The notes below the pieces were generated by a model, which made no database searches, was not told the origin of the DNA, and saw only the letters and a list, made by a program, of their open reading frames with translations. Both the position numbers and the translations under genes were made by a program. 64,000 nt of DNA from Chitinophaga sp. CB10 (GTDB lineage: Bacteria; Bacteroidota; Bacteroidia; Chitinophagales; Chitinophagaceae). Shown here piece by piece: positions 52,257 to 60,705 of the stretch (positions are counted from its first letter, which is position 1; the number at the start of each line of letters is the position of its first letter). The DNA lies in NCBI GenBank assembly GCA_001870995.2, contig MLAV02000008.1, positions 124,001 to 188,000 on the forward strand, in the 5' to 3' direction.

Positions 52257-53630
52257 ATGAGGAAATACCTTTTGCCAATTTTCCTGGGCTGTGCTATACC
52301 CGCCATGGCGTCGGCGCAGCAGCAGGACTCAGTGATATTCAGACAGATAGCTGATGAAATACTTACACATAGCACTGCATATGACAACCTTCACGTACTG
52401 ACCAAAAAGGTGGGAGGCCGCCTGGCGGGTTCCCCCGGCATGGTAAAGGCCGAGCGCTGGGGTGTAGCCGCCCTGAAAGCTGCCGGCGCCGATACGGTGT
52501 ATCTGCAGCCCTGCATGGTGCCCCATTGGGTACGCGGCGCCCGGGAAGAGGCCCGTATCATCTCCAAAAGGAGGGATTATACGCCACCTTTAAATGTGCT
52601 GGCCCTGGGTAACTCCGTAGGCAGCGGCGATGCCGGCGTAACGGCTCCTATCCTGGAAGTATCCTCCTTTGAGGACCTGGAAGCCAAAAAGGACCAGGTA
52701 AAGGGAAAGATCGTATTTTACAATTATCCGTTTAACCCTAAGTTCATCAAAACCTTCCATTCTTATGGGGATGCGGTGAAATACAGGGGCGGCGGAGCCA
52801 GCAGGGCTGCCAAATACGGCGCGTTGGCGGTGATAGTGCGCTCTATGTCGCATGGCGCCAATAACGAACCGCATACCGGCGCTATGCAGTACGATTCCGC
52901 CTATCCGAAGATCCCGGCCGTAGCCATCGGCCTGCAGGATGCGGACAGGCTCAGTCAGCGCATCAAGGATGATCCTACGGCGCAGGTGTTCCTGAAAACC
53001 AACTGCCGCATGCTGGCGGATACCATTGGCCACAACGTAATCGGGGAGCTGAGGGGCAGCAAGTACCCGGATCAGTACCTGACCGTGGGCGGCCACCTGG
53101 ATTCCTGGGATGTGGCCGAAGGAGCGCACGATGATGGCACCGGCTGCGTACAATCCATCGAGGTGCTGCGCGCCTTCAAGGCGCTGGGCATTAAGCCGGA
53201 GCGGACGTTGCGGGTAGTGCTGTTTGCCAATGAAGAAAACGGTACCCGCGGCGGTAAGAAATATGCGGAGGTAGCTAAAGAAAAGGGCGAAAAGCACATC
53301 TTTGCATTGGAGAGCGATGCCGGCGGTTTCACGCCACGGGGCTTCACCATGACGATGAGCGATGCGCAACGGGAAAAAGTGAAATCATGGGCGCCGTTGT
53401 TCCTACCGTATGGCATATACGATTTTGACGAGCCGGGCGGCGGGGTGGACGTAGGCCAGCTGCATGCGGCAATAGGTACGCCTATGGCCGAACTTTCGCC
53501 GGACTCCCAGCGTTATTTTGATATTCACCATGCTCCCAACGATGTGTTTGAAAATGTGAATAAGCGTGAACTGGAGCTGGGCGCCTTTGCTATGGCGGCA
53601 TTGCTGTACATGGTGGACAAAAGTTTCTAA
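52257..53630 (+). CDS. Secreted M28 family zinc aminopeptidase
   Basis: From the ATG at 52257 (MRKYLLPIF) the protein has 457 residues with a signal peptide ending at AMASAQ. A PA-type insert domain (residues about 130-260) precedes and interrupts the catalytic part. Zinc-site motifs follow the M28 order: GGHLDSWD, GAHDDGTG, ANEENGTRGG, ALESDAGG and DIHHAPND. It resembles the periplasmic glutamate carboxypeptidase II/aminopeptidase Q-like group that processes peptides. The substrate is not known. A small membrane-anchored protein gene follows after 24 bp. Confidence 0.9.
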   Translation: MRKYLLPIFLGCAIPAMASAQQQDSVIFRQIADEILTHSTAYDNLHVLTKKVGGRLAGSPGMVKAERWGVAALKAAGADTVYLQPCMVPHWVRGAREEARIISKRRDYTPPLNVLALGNSVGSGDAGVTAPILEVSSFEDLEAKKDQVKGKIVFYNYPFNPKFIKTFHSYGDAVKYRGGGASRAAKYGALAVIVRSMSHGANNEPHTGAMQYDSAYPKIPAVAIGLQDADRLSQRIKDDPTAQVFLKTNCRMLADTIGHNVIGELRGSKYPDQYLTVGGHLDSWDVAEGAHDDGTGCVQSIEVLRAFKALGIKPERTLRVVLFANEENGTRGGKKYAEVAKEKGEKHIFALESDAGGFTPRGFTMTMSDAQREKVKSWAPLFLPYGIYDFDEPGGGVDVGQLHAAIGTPMAELSPDSQRYFDIHHAPNDVFENVNKRELELGAFAMAALLYMVDKSF

Positions 53631-53654
53631 CATTCACTAAAAACACATAACCCT

Positions 53655-54050
53655 ATGGGCCGATTTGTATTCATCGTCGTTTCAGTCATTGTTTTAATCC
53701 TGGGCGGCATCTTCTTTTATAAGTTCTATTTCGTATTTGGAAAAGGAGTGAAGGCAGGAGAGCTAAACTATTTTGTACAGAAAGGATATATCTTCAAAAC
53801 CTATGAAGGAAAGCTGATACAATCGGGCTACAAGGGCCAGGTGGCAGGTACTATCCAGAGCAATGAATTCCAGTTTTCCGTGACGGACGAAAAGGTGGCG
53901 CAGCAGCTGATGACCGCATCCGGCAAATGGGTGGAACTGAGTTATAAGGAATACCTCGGCGCAATACCGTGGAGAGGCTTTAGTCCGTTCGTAGTGGACA
54001 GTATTATCTCCATCACGGACCAGCAAACCGGCAAACGCATTGTACAATAA
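53655..54050 (+). CDS. Conserved-looking small membrane-anchored protein
   Basis: A 131-residue protein. An N-terminal transmembrane helix (residues 4-25, FVFIVVSVIVLILGGIFFY) is followed by a soluble beta-rich domain (GELNYFVQKGYIFKTYEGKLIQ, then KWVELSYKEYLGAIPWRGFS and a C-terminal VVDSIISITDQQTG). I do not recognise the family. The helix could act as an uncleaved anchor with the domain in the periplasm. It lies 24 bp after the M28 peptidase and before a bidirectional terminator, so it is probably the last gene of that unit. Confidence 0.75.
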   Translation: MGRFVFIVVSVIVLILGGIFFYKFYFVFGKGVKAGELNYFVQKGYIFKTYEGKLIQSGYKGQVAGTIQSNEFQFSVTDEKVAQQLMTASGKWVELSYKEYLGAIPWRGFSPFVVDSIISITDQQTGKRIVQ

Positions 54051-54078
54051 AAAAAGGGGACCATCGGTCCCCTTTTTT
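54050..54078. terminator. Bidirectional intrinsic terminator
   Basis: GGGGACC (54056-54062) and GGTCCCC (54066-54072) with a 3-nt loop, flanked by A runs on the left and T runs on the right. It serves convergent genes. Confidence 0.9.
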
Positions 54079-54079
54079 C

Positions 54080-54784
54080 TTACTCCGCATCCAGCAAAAA
54101 GATCGCCGGCTTCTTATGCAGCTCCGGCAATGCCTTCTTCCACTCCTTCACGGTTTTGGTACGGATAAATTCGTCAGGGCCGGTAATATCGGCCGCCACG
54201 CATATTTTCGTATGTTCCTTACAGTTATCCAGGATGTCTTTCAGGAGCTGGTTGTTCCTGTAAGGCGTTTCTATAAAGAGTTGGGTTTGTCTTTTCTTTT
54301 GCGATTGCAGTTCCAGGTCCTTAATGGCTTTTACCCGCTCATGCGGTTTAATGGGCAGGTAGCCGGTAAACTGGAAGTTTTGCCCGTTCATGCCGGAAGC
54401 CATCAGGGCCAGCAGCATGGAGTTGGGGCCAATCATGGGGATCACCGGCGCTTCTATGCTGTGGGCAGCCCTGACGATGAGGTGGCCGGGATCGGCCACA
54501 GCCGGGCATCCTGCTTCGCTGATCACACCGATGTCGATGCCCTGCCGCAAAAACTTTTTAGCCGCTTCCGTATCCGGCAGCTGGTTTTCGTTCATGGGCA
54601 GCAGCTGCAAAGCGTCGATATTGATGCTGCGATCCAGCGCTTTCAGGTAACGGCGGGCAGTGCGCTCGTTTTCCACGTAAAATACGGTGAGCTTCCGGGC
54701 TACGTCCGTCACATAGGGGGGAATGCTGTATAAGGCATCAGCACTCAGCACGGTTGGGATCAGGTACACTTTGCCGGTAGTCAT
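54080..54784 (-). CDS. RsmI-like SAM-dependent methyltransferase
   Basis: A 234-residue tetrapyrrole-methylase-fold protein. The segments GVISEAGCPAVADPGHLIVRAAH (residues 86-108) and the later QTQLFIETPYRNNQLLKDI are the family's SAM-binding motifs. The RsmI family methylates the 2'-O of cytidine 1402 of 16S rRNA; this protein is shorter than classical RsmI (about 280 residues) and lacks its C-terminal region, so target and activity are uncertain. It overlaps the upstream EI24 gene by one base (TAATG), which suggests translational coupling. Confidence 0.83.
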   Translation of the reverse strand: MTTGKVYLIPTVLSADALYSIPPYVTDVARKLTVFYVENERTARRYLKALDRSINIDALQLLPMNENQLPDTEAAKKFLRQGIDIGVISEAGCPAVADPGHLIVRAAHSIEAPVIPMIGPNSMLLALMASGMNGQNFQFTGYLPIKPHERVKAIKDLELQSQKKRQTQLFIETPYRNNQLLKDILDNCKEHTKICVAADITGPDEFIRTKTVKEWKKALPELHKKPAIFLLDAE

Positions 54785-55548
54785 TATCGCAATTTTTTGT
54801 TTTGTAAATCAATGGTAGCGGCTATGACAGCGTAGGATGGCGCCAGCATCCAGCCCACCACCGGGATCAGCATGAACAGGTAAAACACAATCCCGTTCCC
54901 TAATGCCATACCCCTGTGCTGACGTATAAACGTTATACTTTGCGACATGTTCATCCGGTGCCTTTCACAACTGTAATCCATCATGGAAAAGCCGTAGAAA
55001 TAGGCTTCAATGAAAAAGCCGACCATAGGGGTAATCCAGCCCACTACCGGCACAAACGACACGAGCAGCAAAATGAGGATCACGGCCGTTTGGTACACGA
55101 TGTTGCGGCAGGACATTTTAACGCCCCTGAAGATGTCCGCCAGCAGCAGCTTCCAGCTGAAAGGAAATTCCTTGTGCTGGATGATGGACTCCGTTTTTTC
55201 GGAGAGGTACGCAAATACCGGCGAACCAAGAATGAGGAACAGATATTTGAAATAGGAGAAATACCAGAATACGAATATCACTTTAACGCTGAATGCCACC
55301 AGCAGGAACAGGAAGCTGATCCAGCTGCTTTCTACGTCCTGCACCCATTCAGTGATGTGGAATAACCGGGTAAGATATTCGACAAATTCACCTGAATAGC
55401 CCCACACAAAATAAAATCCCGCAAAAAACAACAGGCAGTAAATTATGCCGGGGATGAGTATCCACTTCCATAATCTATGCTGCATAATAAAATGGTGCGC
55501 CTTACCGTAAGCCTGGAAAGCAGACAGCACCTCCCTGAATGAAAACAA
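54784..55548 (-). CDS. EI24 (CysZ-like) membrane protein
   Basis: About 254 residues from a TTG start at 55548, giving the family-like beginning (M)FSFREVLSAFQAYGKAHHF. A TTG at 55605 would add 19 residues, and the first ATG (55485) would lose conserved N-terminal sequence. It has about five or six hydrophobic helices, including AVILILLLVSFVPVVGWITP and the MIPV-like MLIPVVGWMLAPSYAVIAAT end motif typical of EI24/CysZ. CysZ imports sulfate, but this subgroup is uncharacterised. Its stop codon overlaps the start of the methyltransferase. Confidence 0.83.
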   Translation of the reverse strand: MFSFREVLSAFQAYGKAHHFIMQHRLWKWILIPGIIYCLLFFAGFYFVWGYSGEFVEYLTRLFHITEWVQDVESSWISFLFLLVAFSVKVIFVFWYFSYFKYLFLILGSPVFAYLSEKTESIIQHKEFPFSWKLLLADIFRGVKMSCRNIVYQTAVILILLLVSFVPVVGWITPMVGFFIEAYFYGFSMMDYSCERHRMNMSQSITFIRQHRGMALGNGIVFYLFMLIPVVGWMLAPSYAVIAATIDLQNKKLR

Positions 55549-55625
55549 TGTTTGTACAGTTTTAGTGTAAACAGAATGAGTTTTTCCTCTAAAGTTAAGG
55601 TGCAACGAAACTACCGAAATTCCAA

Positions 55626-55657
55626 CTAAAAAATAAGCCCGATCCTGATGACCGGGC
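55626..55657 (-). terminator. Intrinsic terminator after the PorP/SprF gene
   Basis: GCCCG (55637-55641) and CGGGC (55653-55657) are followed on the minus strand by TTATTTTTT. The stem is short. Confidence 0.6.
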
Positions 55658-55693
55658 CTGTTTTGTTATGAAATATCGTGGTTTTGTTACGAA

Positions 55694-56710
55694 TCAGAAT
55701 CGTGGACAAAGCGTTTTGTATTTGTTCATCTGGTTGCGGGAGTGGATGTAGATCAGCGAGAGTTCCAGGCCGCCCCTGTAATTGGAGGCCGGCTTCAGGC
55801 TGGATACGTTGGTATCGTAAGTAAGCCCTACCTGGAAGCCTTTTATCTCCAGGCCGATGTAGGGGATTACCGCATCCTTCCAGCGATACCAGCTGCCCAC
55901 ATAAAATACCGTTGGTTTATCGTCCGTATCATCCATGGTAAAGCCATACGCGCCGCCAAAGGTGAACTCCGTTGCCGTGCTTTGCTTCATGTACAAAATA
56001 CTACCGTGAATCCTGTTCACACCGTTGATTGGCGCGGAACCGCCGCCATGCACCGTCCAGCGGTAGCTAAGCCTGTTCTGCGTTTGATCCATAAACGATT
56101 CGGTAGGTTGCGTGATGTGATAGTACGAAGCGCCCATGTAGATGTTGGAGGATTCTCCGATGAGCCCGTTATAGAGGATCCCGATGTTGGGATCGAAATA
56201 GGATATTTTAGGATTGATCAGCGTTTCGCCACTGGGAATGGCAGGGTTGTAACCATTGTTGTCTATCTGGTTTTCGAAGCGCAGCTTTTCGTTGTCTACG
56301 CGTTTCTGCACCAGGGTCCCCTGCAGGCCGATGGCGATGGTGTGGTTGCCTTCCGGGTCCAGCCCCTTGTGGTACGCGGTGCTGGCGCTGAGGTAGGTGG
56401 AAGTGAGGGCGCCGCCGCCGCTGCGGTCATACATGGCCATAACGCCTACGCCCCATATATCTGTGTAGTTAATGACGTTTTTCAGAATACCAAAATCAAC
56501 TGCTGCAGTTCCGGTCACAAAAGGCGTAGAGATGCTTCTCCATTGGGAGCGGTAGTTACCTGACAGGCGATAATCTCCTGAGAATAAGCCGGTAAACGCC
56601 GGGTTAAGTGTCATAGGCGAGGCAAAGAACTGGGAGAAGTGCGGGTCTTGGGCCCGTAACGCGCTGGTCAGGCTAAAAAATATGGTCAGGAATAGTAAAG
56701 CTCTTTTCAT
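55694..56710 (-). CDS. Type IX secretion system membrane protein PorP/SprF
   Basis: A 338-residue outer membrane beta-barrel. A signal peptide (MKRALLFLTIFFSLTSALRAQ) is followed by the family hallmark DPHFSQFFASPMTLNPAFTGLFSGDYRLSGNYRSQW (residues 22-57). SprF proteins are usually encoded right beside a very large SprB-like adhesin that they help export. Here the neighbours are EI24 on one side and upp on the other, so the partner is not adjacent. The C-terminus ends CPRF after a short extension. It stands alone between its own promoter region and a short terminator. Confidence 0.92.
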   Translation of the reverse strand: MKRALLFLTIFFSLTSALRAQDPHFSQFFASPMTLNPAFTGLFSGDYRLSGNYRSQWRSISTPFVTGTAAVDFGILKNVINYTDIWGVGVMAMYDRSGGGALTSTYLSASTAYHKGLDPEGNHTIAIGLQGTLVQKRVDNEKLRFENQIDNNGYNPAIPSGETLINPKISYFDPNIGILYNGLIGESSNIYMGASYYHITQPTESFMDQTQNRLSYRWTVHGGGSAPINGVNRIHGSILYMKQSTATEFTFGGAYGFTMDDTDDKPTVFYVGSWYRWKDAVIPYIGLEIKGFQVGLTYDTNVSSLKPASNYRGGLELSLIYIHSRNQMNKYKTLCPRF

Positions 56711-56810
56711 AAGGCAAAGCTTGTAGCATAGGGTTTATGCAATAATGGTGAAGGTACGCCAATTAACTCATATTTCAAATTAAATCCATGTATAATAAGA
56801 AATATACGCA

Positions 56811-56863
56811 TAAAAAAACGGATATACGGAATTTTAATAAGTGAAGAATTCCGTATATCCGTT
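56811..56863 (-). terminator. Long intrinsic terminator after upp
   Basis: AACGGATATACGGAATT (56817-56833) and AATTCCGTATATCCGTT (56847-56863) form a perfect 17-bp stem, followed on the minus strand by a T7 run. Confidence 0.9.
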
Positions 56864-56880
56864 AAACGTTAAAATAACGA

Positions 56881-57534
56881 CTATTGTTGTAATTTATTTC
56901 CGAAAGCCAGATCGCCGGCATCGCCCAACCCGGGAACGATGTAGCCCTTGGCGGTCAGTTCATCATCAATATCGCCGGCCCAGATGGTGAGGTTGGATTT
57001 GGTGTTACGCAACACATATTCGATACCCACGGTGCAGGCAATAGCCACAACGAGGTGAATATGAGTAGGTTTGCCGATTTCCTCCAGGTGCTCGATGGTT
57101 TTCACCAGGGAAGCGCCGGTAGCCAGCATCGGGTCGGAAAGGATAAGTACCTGGCCTTCAATAGAAGGACTGCTTACATATTCCAGGCTGATATCAAAAG
57201 AACCATCGTGGTTATGTTTGCGGTAAGCGGAAATAAACGCATGGTCGGCCTTATCGAAGTAATGCAGCAAACCCTGATGCAGCGCCAGTCCTGCCCTGAG
57301 GATGGTAGCCAGTACGGGCTGCGATTTCAGGACGCGGCAGTTGGCAATACCCATGGGAGTAGTAACCTCTTTCTCCACATATTCCAGCGTTTTACTGATT
57401 TCATAGGCAGCCACTTCACCCAGGCGCTCCATATTACGCCTGAAACGCATCCGGTCGTGCTGCACCTCTACGTTCCTGATTTCACTCAGCCATTCACCTA
57501 CCAGCGAATTAGTTTCACTTAAATTTATTATCAT
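56881..57534 (-). CDS. upp: Uracil phosphoribosyltransferase
   Basis: A 217-residue salvage enzyme that makes UMP from uracil and PRPP. The PRPP loop VLILSDPMLATGASLV (about residues 129-144) and the uracil-binding YIVPGLGDAGDLAFG near the C-terminus are intact. Length is normal for the family. It is monocistronic, with a long terminator, and lies 44 bp upstream of the end of the VWA gene on the same strand. Confidence 0.96.
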   Translation of the reverse strand: MIINLSETNSLVGEWLSEIRNVEVQHDRMRFRRNMERLGEVAAYEISKTLEYVEKEVTTPMGIANCRVLKSQPVLATILRAGLALHQGLLHYFDKADHAFISAYRKHNHDGSFDISLEYVSSPSIEGQVLILSDPMLATGASLVKTIEHLEEIGKPTHIHLVVAIACTVGIEYVLRNTKSNLTIWAGDIDDELTAKGYIVPGLGDAGDLAFGNKLQQ

Positions 57535-57578
57535 TTGCTTATCCTTTGAGGCGGCAAATTACCGAAAAATGTTGATTC

Positions 57579-59426
57579 TCATTTTTGAAGCAACATGGCT
57601 TTTTTCACTAACTGCTGATACTCAGCCCTGTAGCCTTCAGGATCATTTCCACGGGTATTAGCCGCCCATTGCAACACCTTGTCGTAAGTAGCGTCGCCCT
57701 GGAAGGCGGACTCCCGCAGCAGCTGGCCGAAGGCCGCTACTGACGCAGCCAGGCGGAAGTCGGGCTCCATGCTTTCAAACGGTTTGGCCTGATAGTGCAG
57801 CACCTGCTGTAACAGCTTGCTGGTGTTGGCATCCGGCTCCTTGTAACGCATTTTCACGGTGAGCACCTCCGTGCGGTTGCCCAGTACTTTGGCTTCCTGG
57901 TATTTCAGGGGATCCACCCAGTTTACGTCCTGCCCTTTGCCGCTGCCGGCGGGCACAATTTCATATAAAGCGGTTACGGTATGGCCTGCCCCCATGTCGC
58001 CGGCGTCTTTCTTATCATTATTAAAATCTTCCGCCTGTAAAATCCTGTTTTCATATCCTACTAACCTGTACGACTGTACGAAGTTAGGATTGAACTCTAC
58101 CTGTAACTTGACGTCTTTTGCAATGGTGAATAAAGTACCGCCAAATTCCGTTACAAATATCCTCCTGGCTTCCTCGTAAGTATCGATATAGGCATAGTTG
58201 CCGTTTCCTTTGTCAGCAAGGGTTTCCAGGTTTACGTCCTTCAGGTTGCCCATACCAAAACCCAGTACGGACAGAAAAATGCCTTTATCTTTTTCCCCTT
58301 CGATCAGCCTTTCCAGTTCGCCGCTTGAAGATACGCCAACGTTGAAATCTCCGTCTGTAGCCAGTATTACCCTATTGTTACCTTTAGGTAAATAGTTTTC
58401 CCTGGCAATCTTATACGCGAGGGAAATGCCTGCGCCGCCCGCTGTGGAGCCACCGGCCTGTAACTGGTCCAGTGCGGCGTTTATTTTTTCTTTTTGGTTA
58501 CCATGGGTAGATGGTAATACCACGCCGGCAGCGCCCGCGTACACTACCACAGCTACCCTGTCCTGCGGCCGGAGCTGTTTTACCAGCGCGCCAAAGGCTT
58601 TCTTTACGAGGGGCAGTTTATTTGGTTCGTTCATGGATCCGGATACATCCAGCAGGAATACGAGGTTACTGGGCGGCAGGTCCCTGTCATCCACCTGCTT
58701 GCCCTGAATACCGATCCTGACCAGCTGGTGGCTGGCGTTCCAGGGGCATACGCTCATATCGGTTACAATTGCCACGGGATCTTTGCCGGTTGGTTGCGGA
58801 TAATGGTAATCGAAATAGTTGATCATTTCTTCCACGCGCACGGCATCGGCAGGAGGGAGGTCGCCCCCGTTGAGGTAACGGCGTACGTTGCTGTAGCTGG
58901 CCCTGTCTACATCCGCGCTGAAAGTGCTGAGGGGCTGATCTTTCACGGCATGGAAAATATTTTCGTTAATAGGGACGTAGGCTTCCGTTTGGCCGGGATG
59001 GTAAAAGGCGGTATTCCTGGTCACCAGGCCGGGCGCGCTGGCGGCAAAGGGTGTAATCTCCGCCTGCACTACGTCCGCACAGATGATTTTTTCCGGGGCG
59101 TTCTTTTTTTGCATGATGCGTTTGTCCGGCCTGCGCTGCAATACCACGTTTACAGCCGTCATATTTTCTTTTACCGCTATTTCCCGGCGGAGGAAGCCGC
59201 TGGCCACAATTTCGATGGTAGCGCCGCTTTTGGGGATGCTGAGCTGCCAGTTGCCCTGTTTGTCGGAAGCGGTCATTACATCCGTGCCTTTGATACGGAT
59301 AACGGCATTCACAACCGGCATATGGAAAGCACTGTCCTTAACCGTGCCTTTTACAAGCCTGGCCTGCGCCAGGGAGCAAATACCGATCAGCAGCATTACT
59401 GCCAGGAGGGGGAATATCTTTTTCAT
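57579..59426 (-). CDS. VWA domain protein (YfbK-like) with carboxypeptidase regulatory-like domain
   Basis: About 615 residues from the ATG at 59426 (MKKIFPLLAVMLL), with a signal peptide ending at SLAQA. An in-frame ATG at 59450 lies before it and would bury the signal. Order of parts: carboxypeptidase regulatory-like domain (VKGTVKDSAFHMPVVNAVIRIKG), a vWF N-terminal domain (STFSADVDRASYSNVRRYLNGG), a VWA domain with MIDAS LLDVSGSMN, and the C-terminal YfbK-type domain (DUF3520-like). The extracytoplasmic location suggests a metal-dependent protein-binding role; the partner is unknown. Confidence 0.88.
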   Translation of the reverse strand: MKKIFPLLAVMLLIGICSLAQARLVKGTVKDSAFHMPVVNAVIRIKGTDVMTASDKQGNWQLSIPKSGATIEIVASGFLRREIAVKENMTAVNVVLQRRPDKRIMQKKNAPEKIICADVVQAEITPFAASAPGLVTRNTAFYHPGQTEAYVPINENIFHAVKDQPLSTFSADVDRASYSNVRRYLNGGDLPPADAVRVEEMINYFDYHYPQPTGKDPVAIVTDMSVCPWNASHQLVRIGIQGKQVDDRDLPPSNLVFLLDVSGSMNEPNKLPLVKKAFGALVKQLRPQDRVAVVVYAGAAGVVLPSTHGNQKEKINAALDQLQAGGSTAGGAGISLAYKIARENYLPKGNNRVILATDGDFNVGVSSSGELERLIEGEKDKGIFLSVLGFGMGNLKDVNLETLADKGNGNYAYIDTYEEARRIFVTEFGGTLFTIAKDVKLQVEFNPNFVQSYRLVGYENRILQAEDFNNDKKDAGDMGAGHTVTALYEIVPAGSGKGQDVNWVDPLKYQEAKVLGNRTEVLTVKMRYKEPDANTSKLLQQVLHYQAKPFESMEPDFRLAASVAAFGQLLRESAFQGDATYDKVLQWAANTRGNDPEGYRAEYQQLVKKAMLLQK

Positions 59427-59533
59427 GACTGATAGTTTTTCTGTCCCCATGATGCACCCCGCCTCGGGGATTCCATAAAACCCGGAAAAAAAACTTTCCG
59501 CAGATCATTTACCTTTGCTGGAAATTTTTTCAG

Positions 59534-60628
59534 ATGGTTTACAACGTGATAGGCACTATGTCGGGCAGCTCGCTGGACGGGTTGGATATTGTGTTTGCAG
59601 AGCTGACAGAAGTGCGCGGCCAATGGACATACGTTATTAAGGCTTCCGAAAGCCTTCCCTATGAGCAGGAATGGATGGATAAACTGGCCGGCGCCACCAC
59701 ACTCTCCGCCCGCGATTACCTGCTGCTGCACAGCGAGTATGGGCATTATTCCGGCCATCGGATCAAAGCATTCATTGAAAAGAACCACCTGGATCATAAA
59801 GTACATTTCATTGCCTCCCACGGGCATACTACTTTTCATGTGCCGGCGGGCCGTATGACGGCTCAACTGGGCGATGGCGCCGCTATTGCCGCGGTTACCG
59901 GTTTGCCGGTGATCAGCGATCTGCGGGCCATGGATGTGGCCCTGGGCGGCCAGGGCGCGCCTATTGTGCCGGTAGGGGAAAAGTATTTATTCCCCGGATT
60001 CCAATACTGGCTTAACCTCGGTGGTATCGCCAATATCTCTGCCTTATTACCGGAAGGTTTCACGGCGTTCGACATTTGCCCGGCCAACCGCGTGTTGAAC
60101 GGGCTGGTTGCCGCGCTGGGCCGCGCTTACGACGAGGGCGGGCAACTGGCTGCCGGCGGCGTTACCGATGAAGCGCTGCTGGGCAGGCTGAATGCGCTGC
60201 CTTACTATGCGGAGGCATGGCCTAAATCCCTCGCAAACGATTTTGGTACAGATACCATCCTGCCTATATTCCAGGAGCAGAAAATTTCCGTACAGGGTAA
60301 GTTGAGCACTTATGTGGCGCATATTGCAGCGCAGGTGGCCAAATCAGTAGGAGAACTGAAAAACAGGATGACTGATCCCGCTGCGCCGGCCAAAATGCTG
60401 ATCACCGGCGGGGGCGCTTTCAATACCTTCCTGGTAAACAGCCTGCGCGAGCAGCTGGAGCCGCTGGATGTGGAGGTTGTCGTGCCGGACGAGCAAACCG
60501 TGAGCTTCAAGGAAGCGCTGGTAATGGCGCTGATCGGGGCGTTGCGTTGGAGGCAGGAGGAAAATGTGCTGTCGTCCGTAACGGGCGCCAGTCGCGATAG
60601 CATCGGCGGCGCGCTGTGGATGAATTAA
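59534..60628 (+). CDS. anmK: Anhydro-N-acetylmuramic acid kinase
   Basis: A 364-residue sugar kinase that cleaves and phosphorylates 1,6-anhydro-MurNAc to MurNAc 6-phosphate in peptidoglycan recycling. The N-terminal GTMSGSSLDGLDIV, the HGHTTFHVP substrate region, ALGGQGAPIVPVGEKYLF, NLGGIANISALLP and the late LITGGGAFNTFLV motifs are all standard. MurQ is not adjacent, so the rest of the pathway lies elsewhere. It ends at a long terminator and converges on ade. Confidence 0.96.
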   Translation: MVYNVIGTMSGSSLDGLDIVFAELTEVRGQWTYVIKASESLPYEQEWMDKLAGATTLSARDYLLLHSEYGHYSGHRIKAFIEKNHLDHKVHFIASHGHTTFHVPAGRMTAQLGDGAAIAAVTGLPVISDLRAMDVALGGQGAPIVPVGEKYLFPGFQYWLNLGGIANISALLPEGFTAFDICPANRVLNGLVAALGRAYDEGGQLAAGGVTDEALLGRLNALPYYAEAWPKSLANDFGTDTILPIFQEQKISVQGKLSTYVAHIAAQVAKSVGELKNRMTDPAAPAKMLITGGGAFNTFLVNSLREQLEPLDVEVVVPDEQTVSFKEALVMALIGALRWRQEENVLSSVTGASRDSIGGALWMN

Positions 60629-60648
60629 GCTTCCGTTTTACGATAAAG

Positions 60649-60686
60649 GAAAAGGGCTGTATCCTCCGCAGGATACAGCCCTTTTC
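60649..60686. terminator. Bidirectional terminator between anmK and ade
   Basis: GAAAAGGGCTGTATCCT (60649-60665) and AGGATACAGCCCTTTTC (60670-60686) form a perfect 17-bp stem with a CCGC loop. Confidence 0.9.
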
Positions 60687-60705
60687 TATGTAAATAACTG
60701 CTGTG

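Noticed and set aside
55549..55605. N-terminal extension of the EI24 protein to a TTG at 55605
   Set aside because: The family begins near the FSFREVLSAF segment; the extension is hydrophilic and not family-like, though it cannot be excluded.
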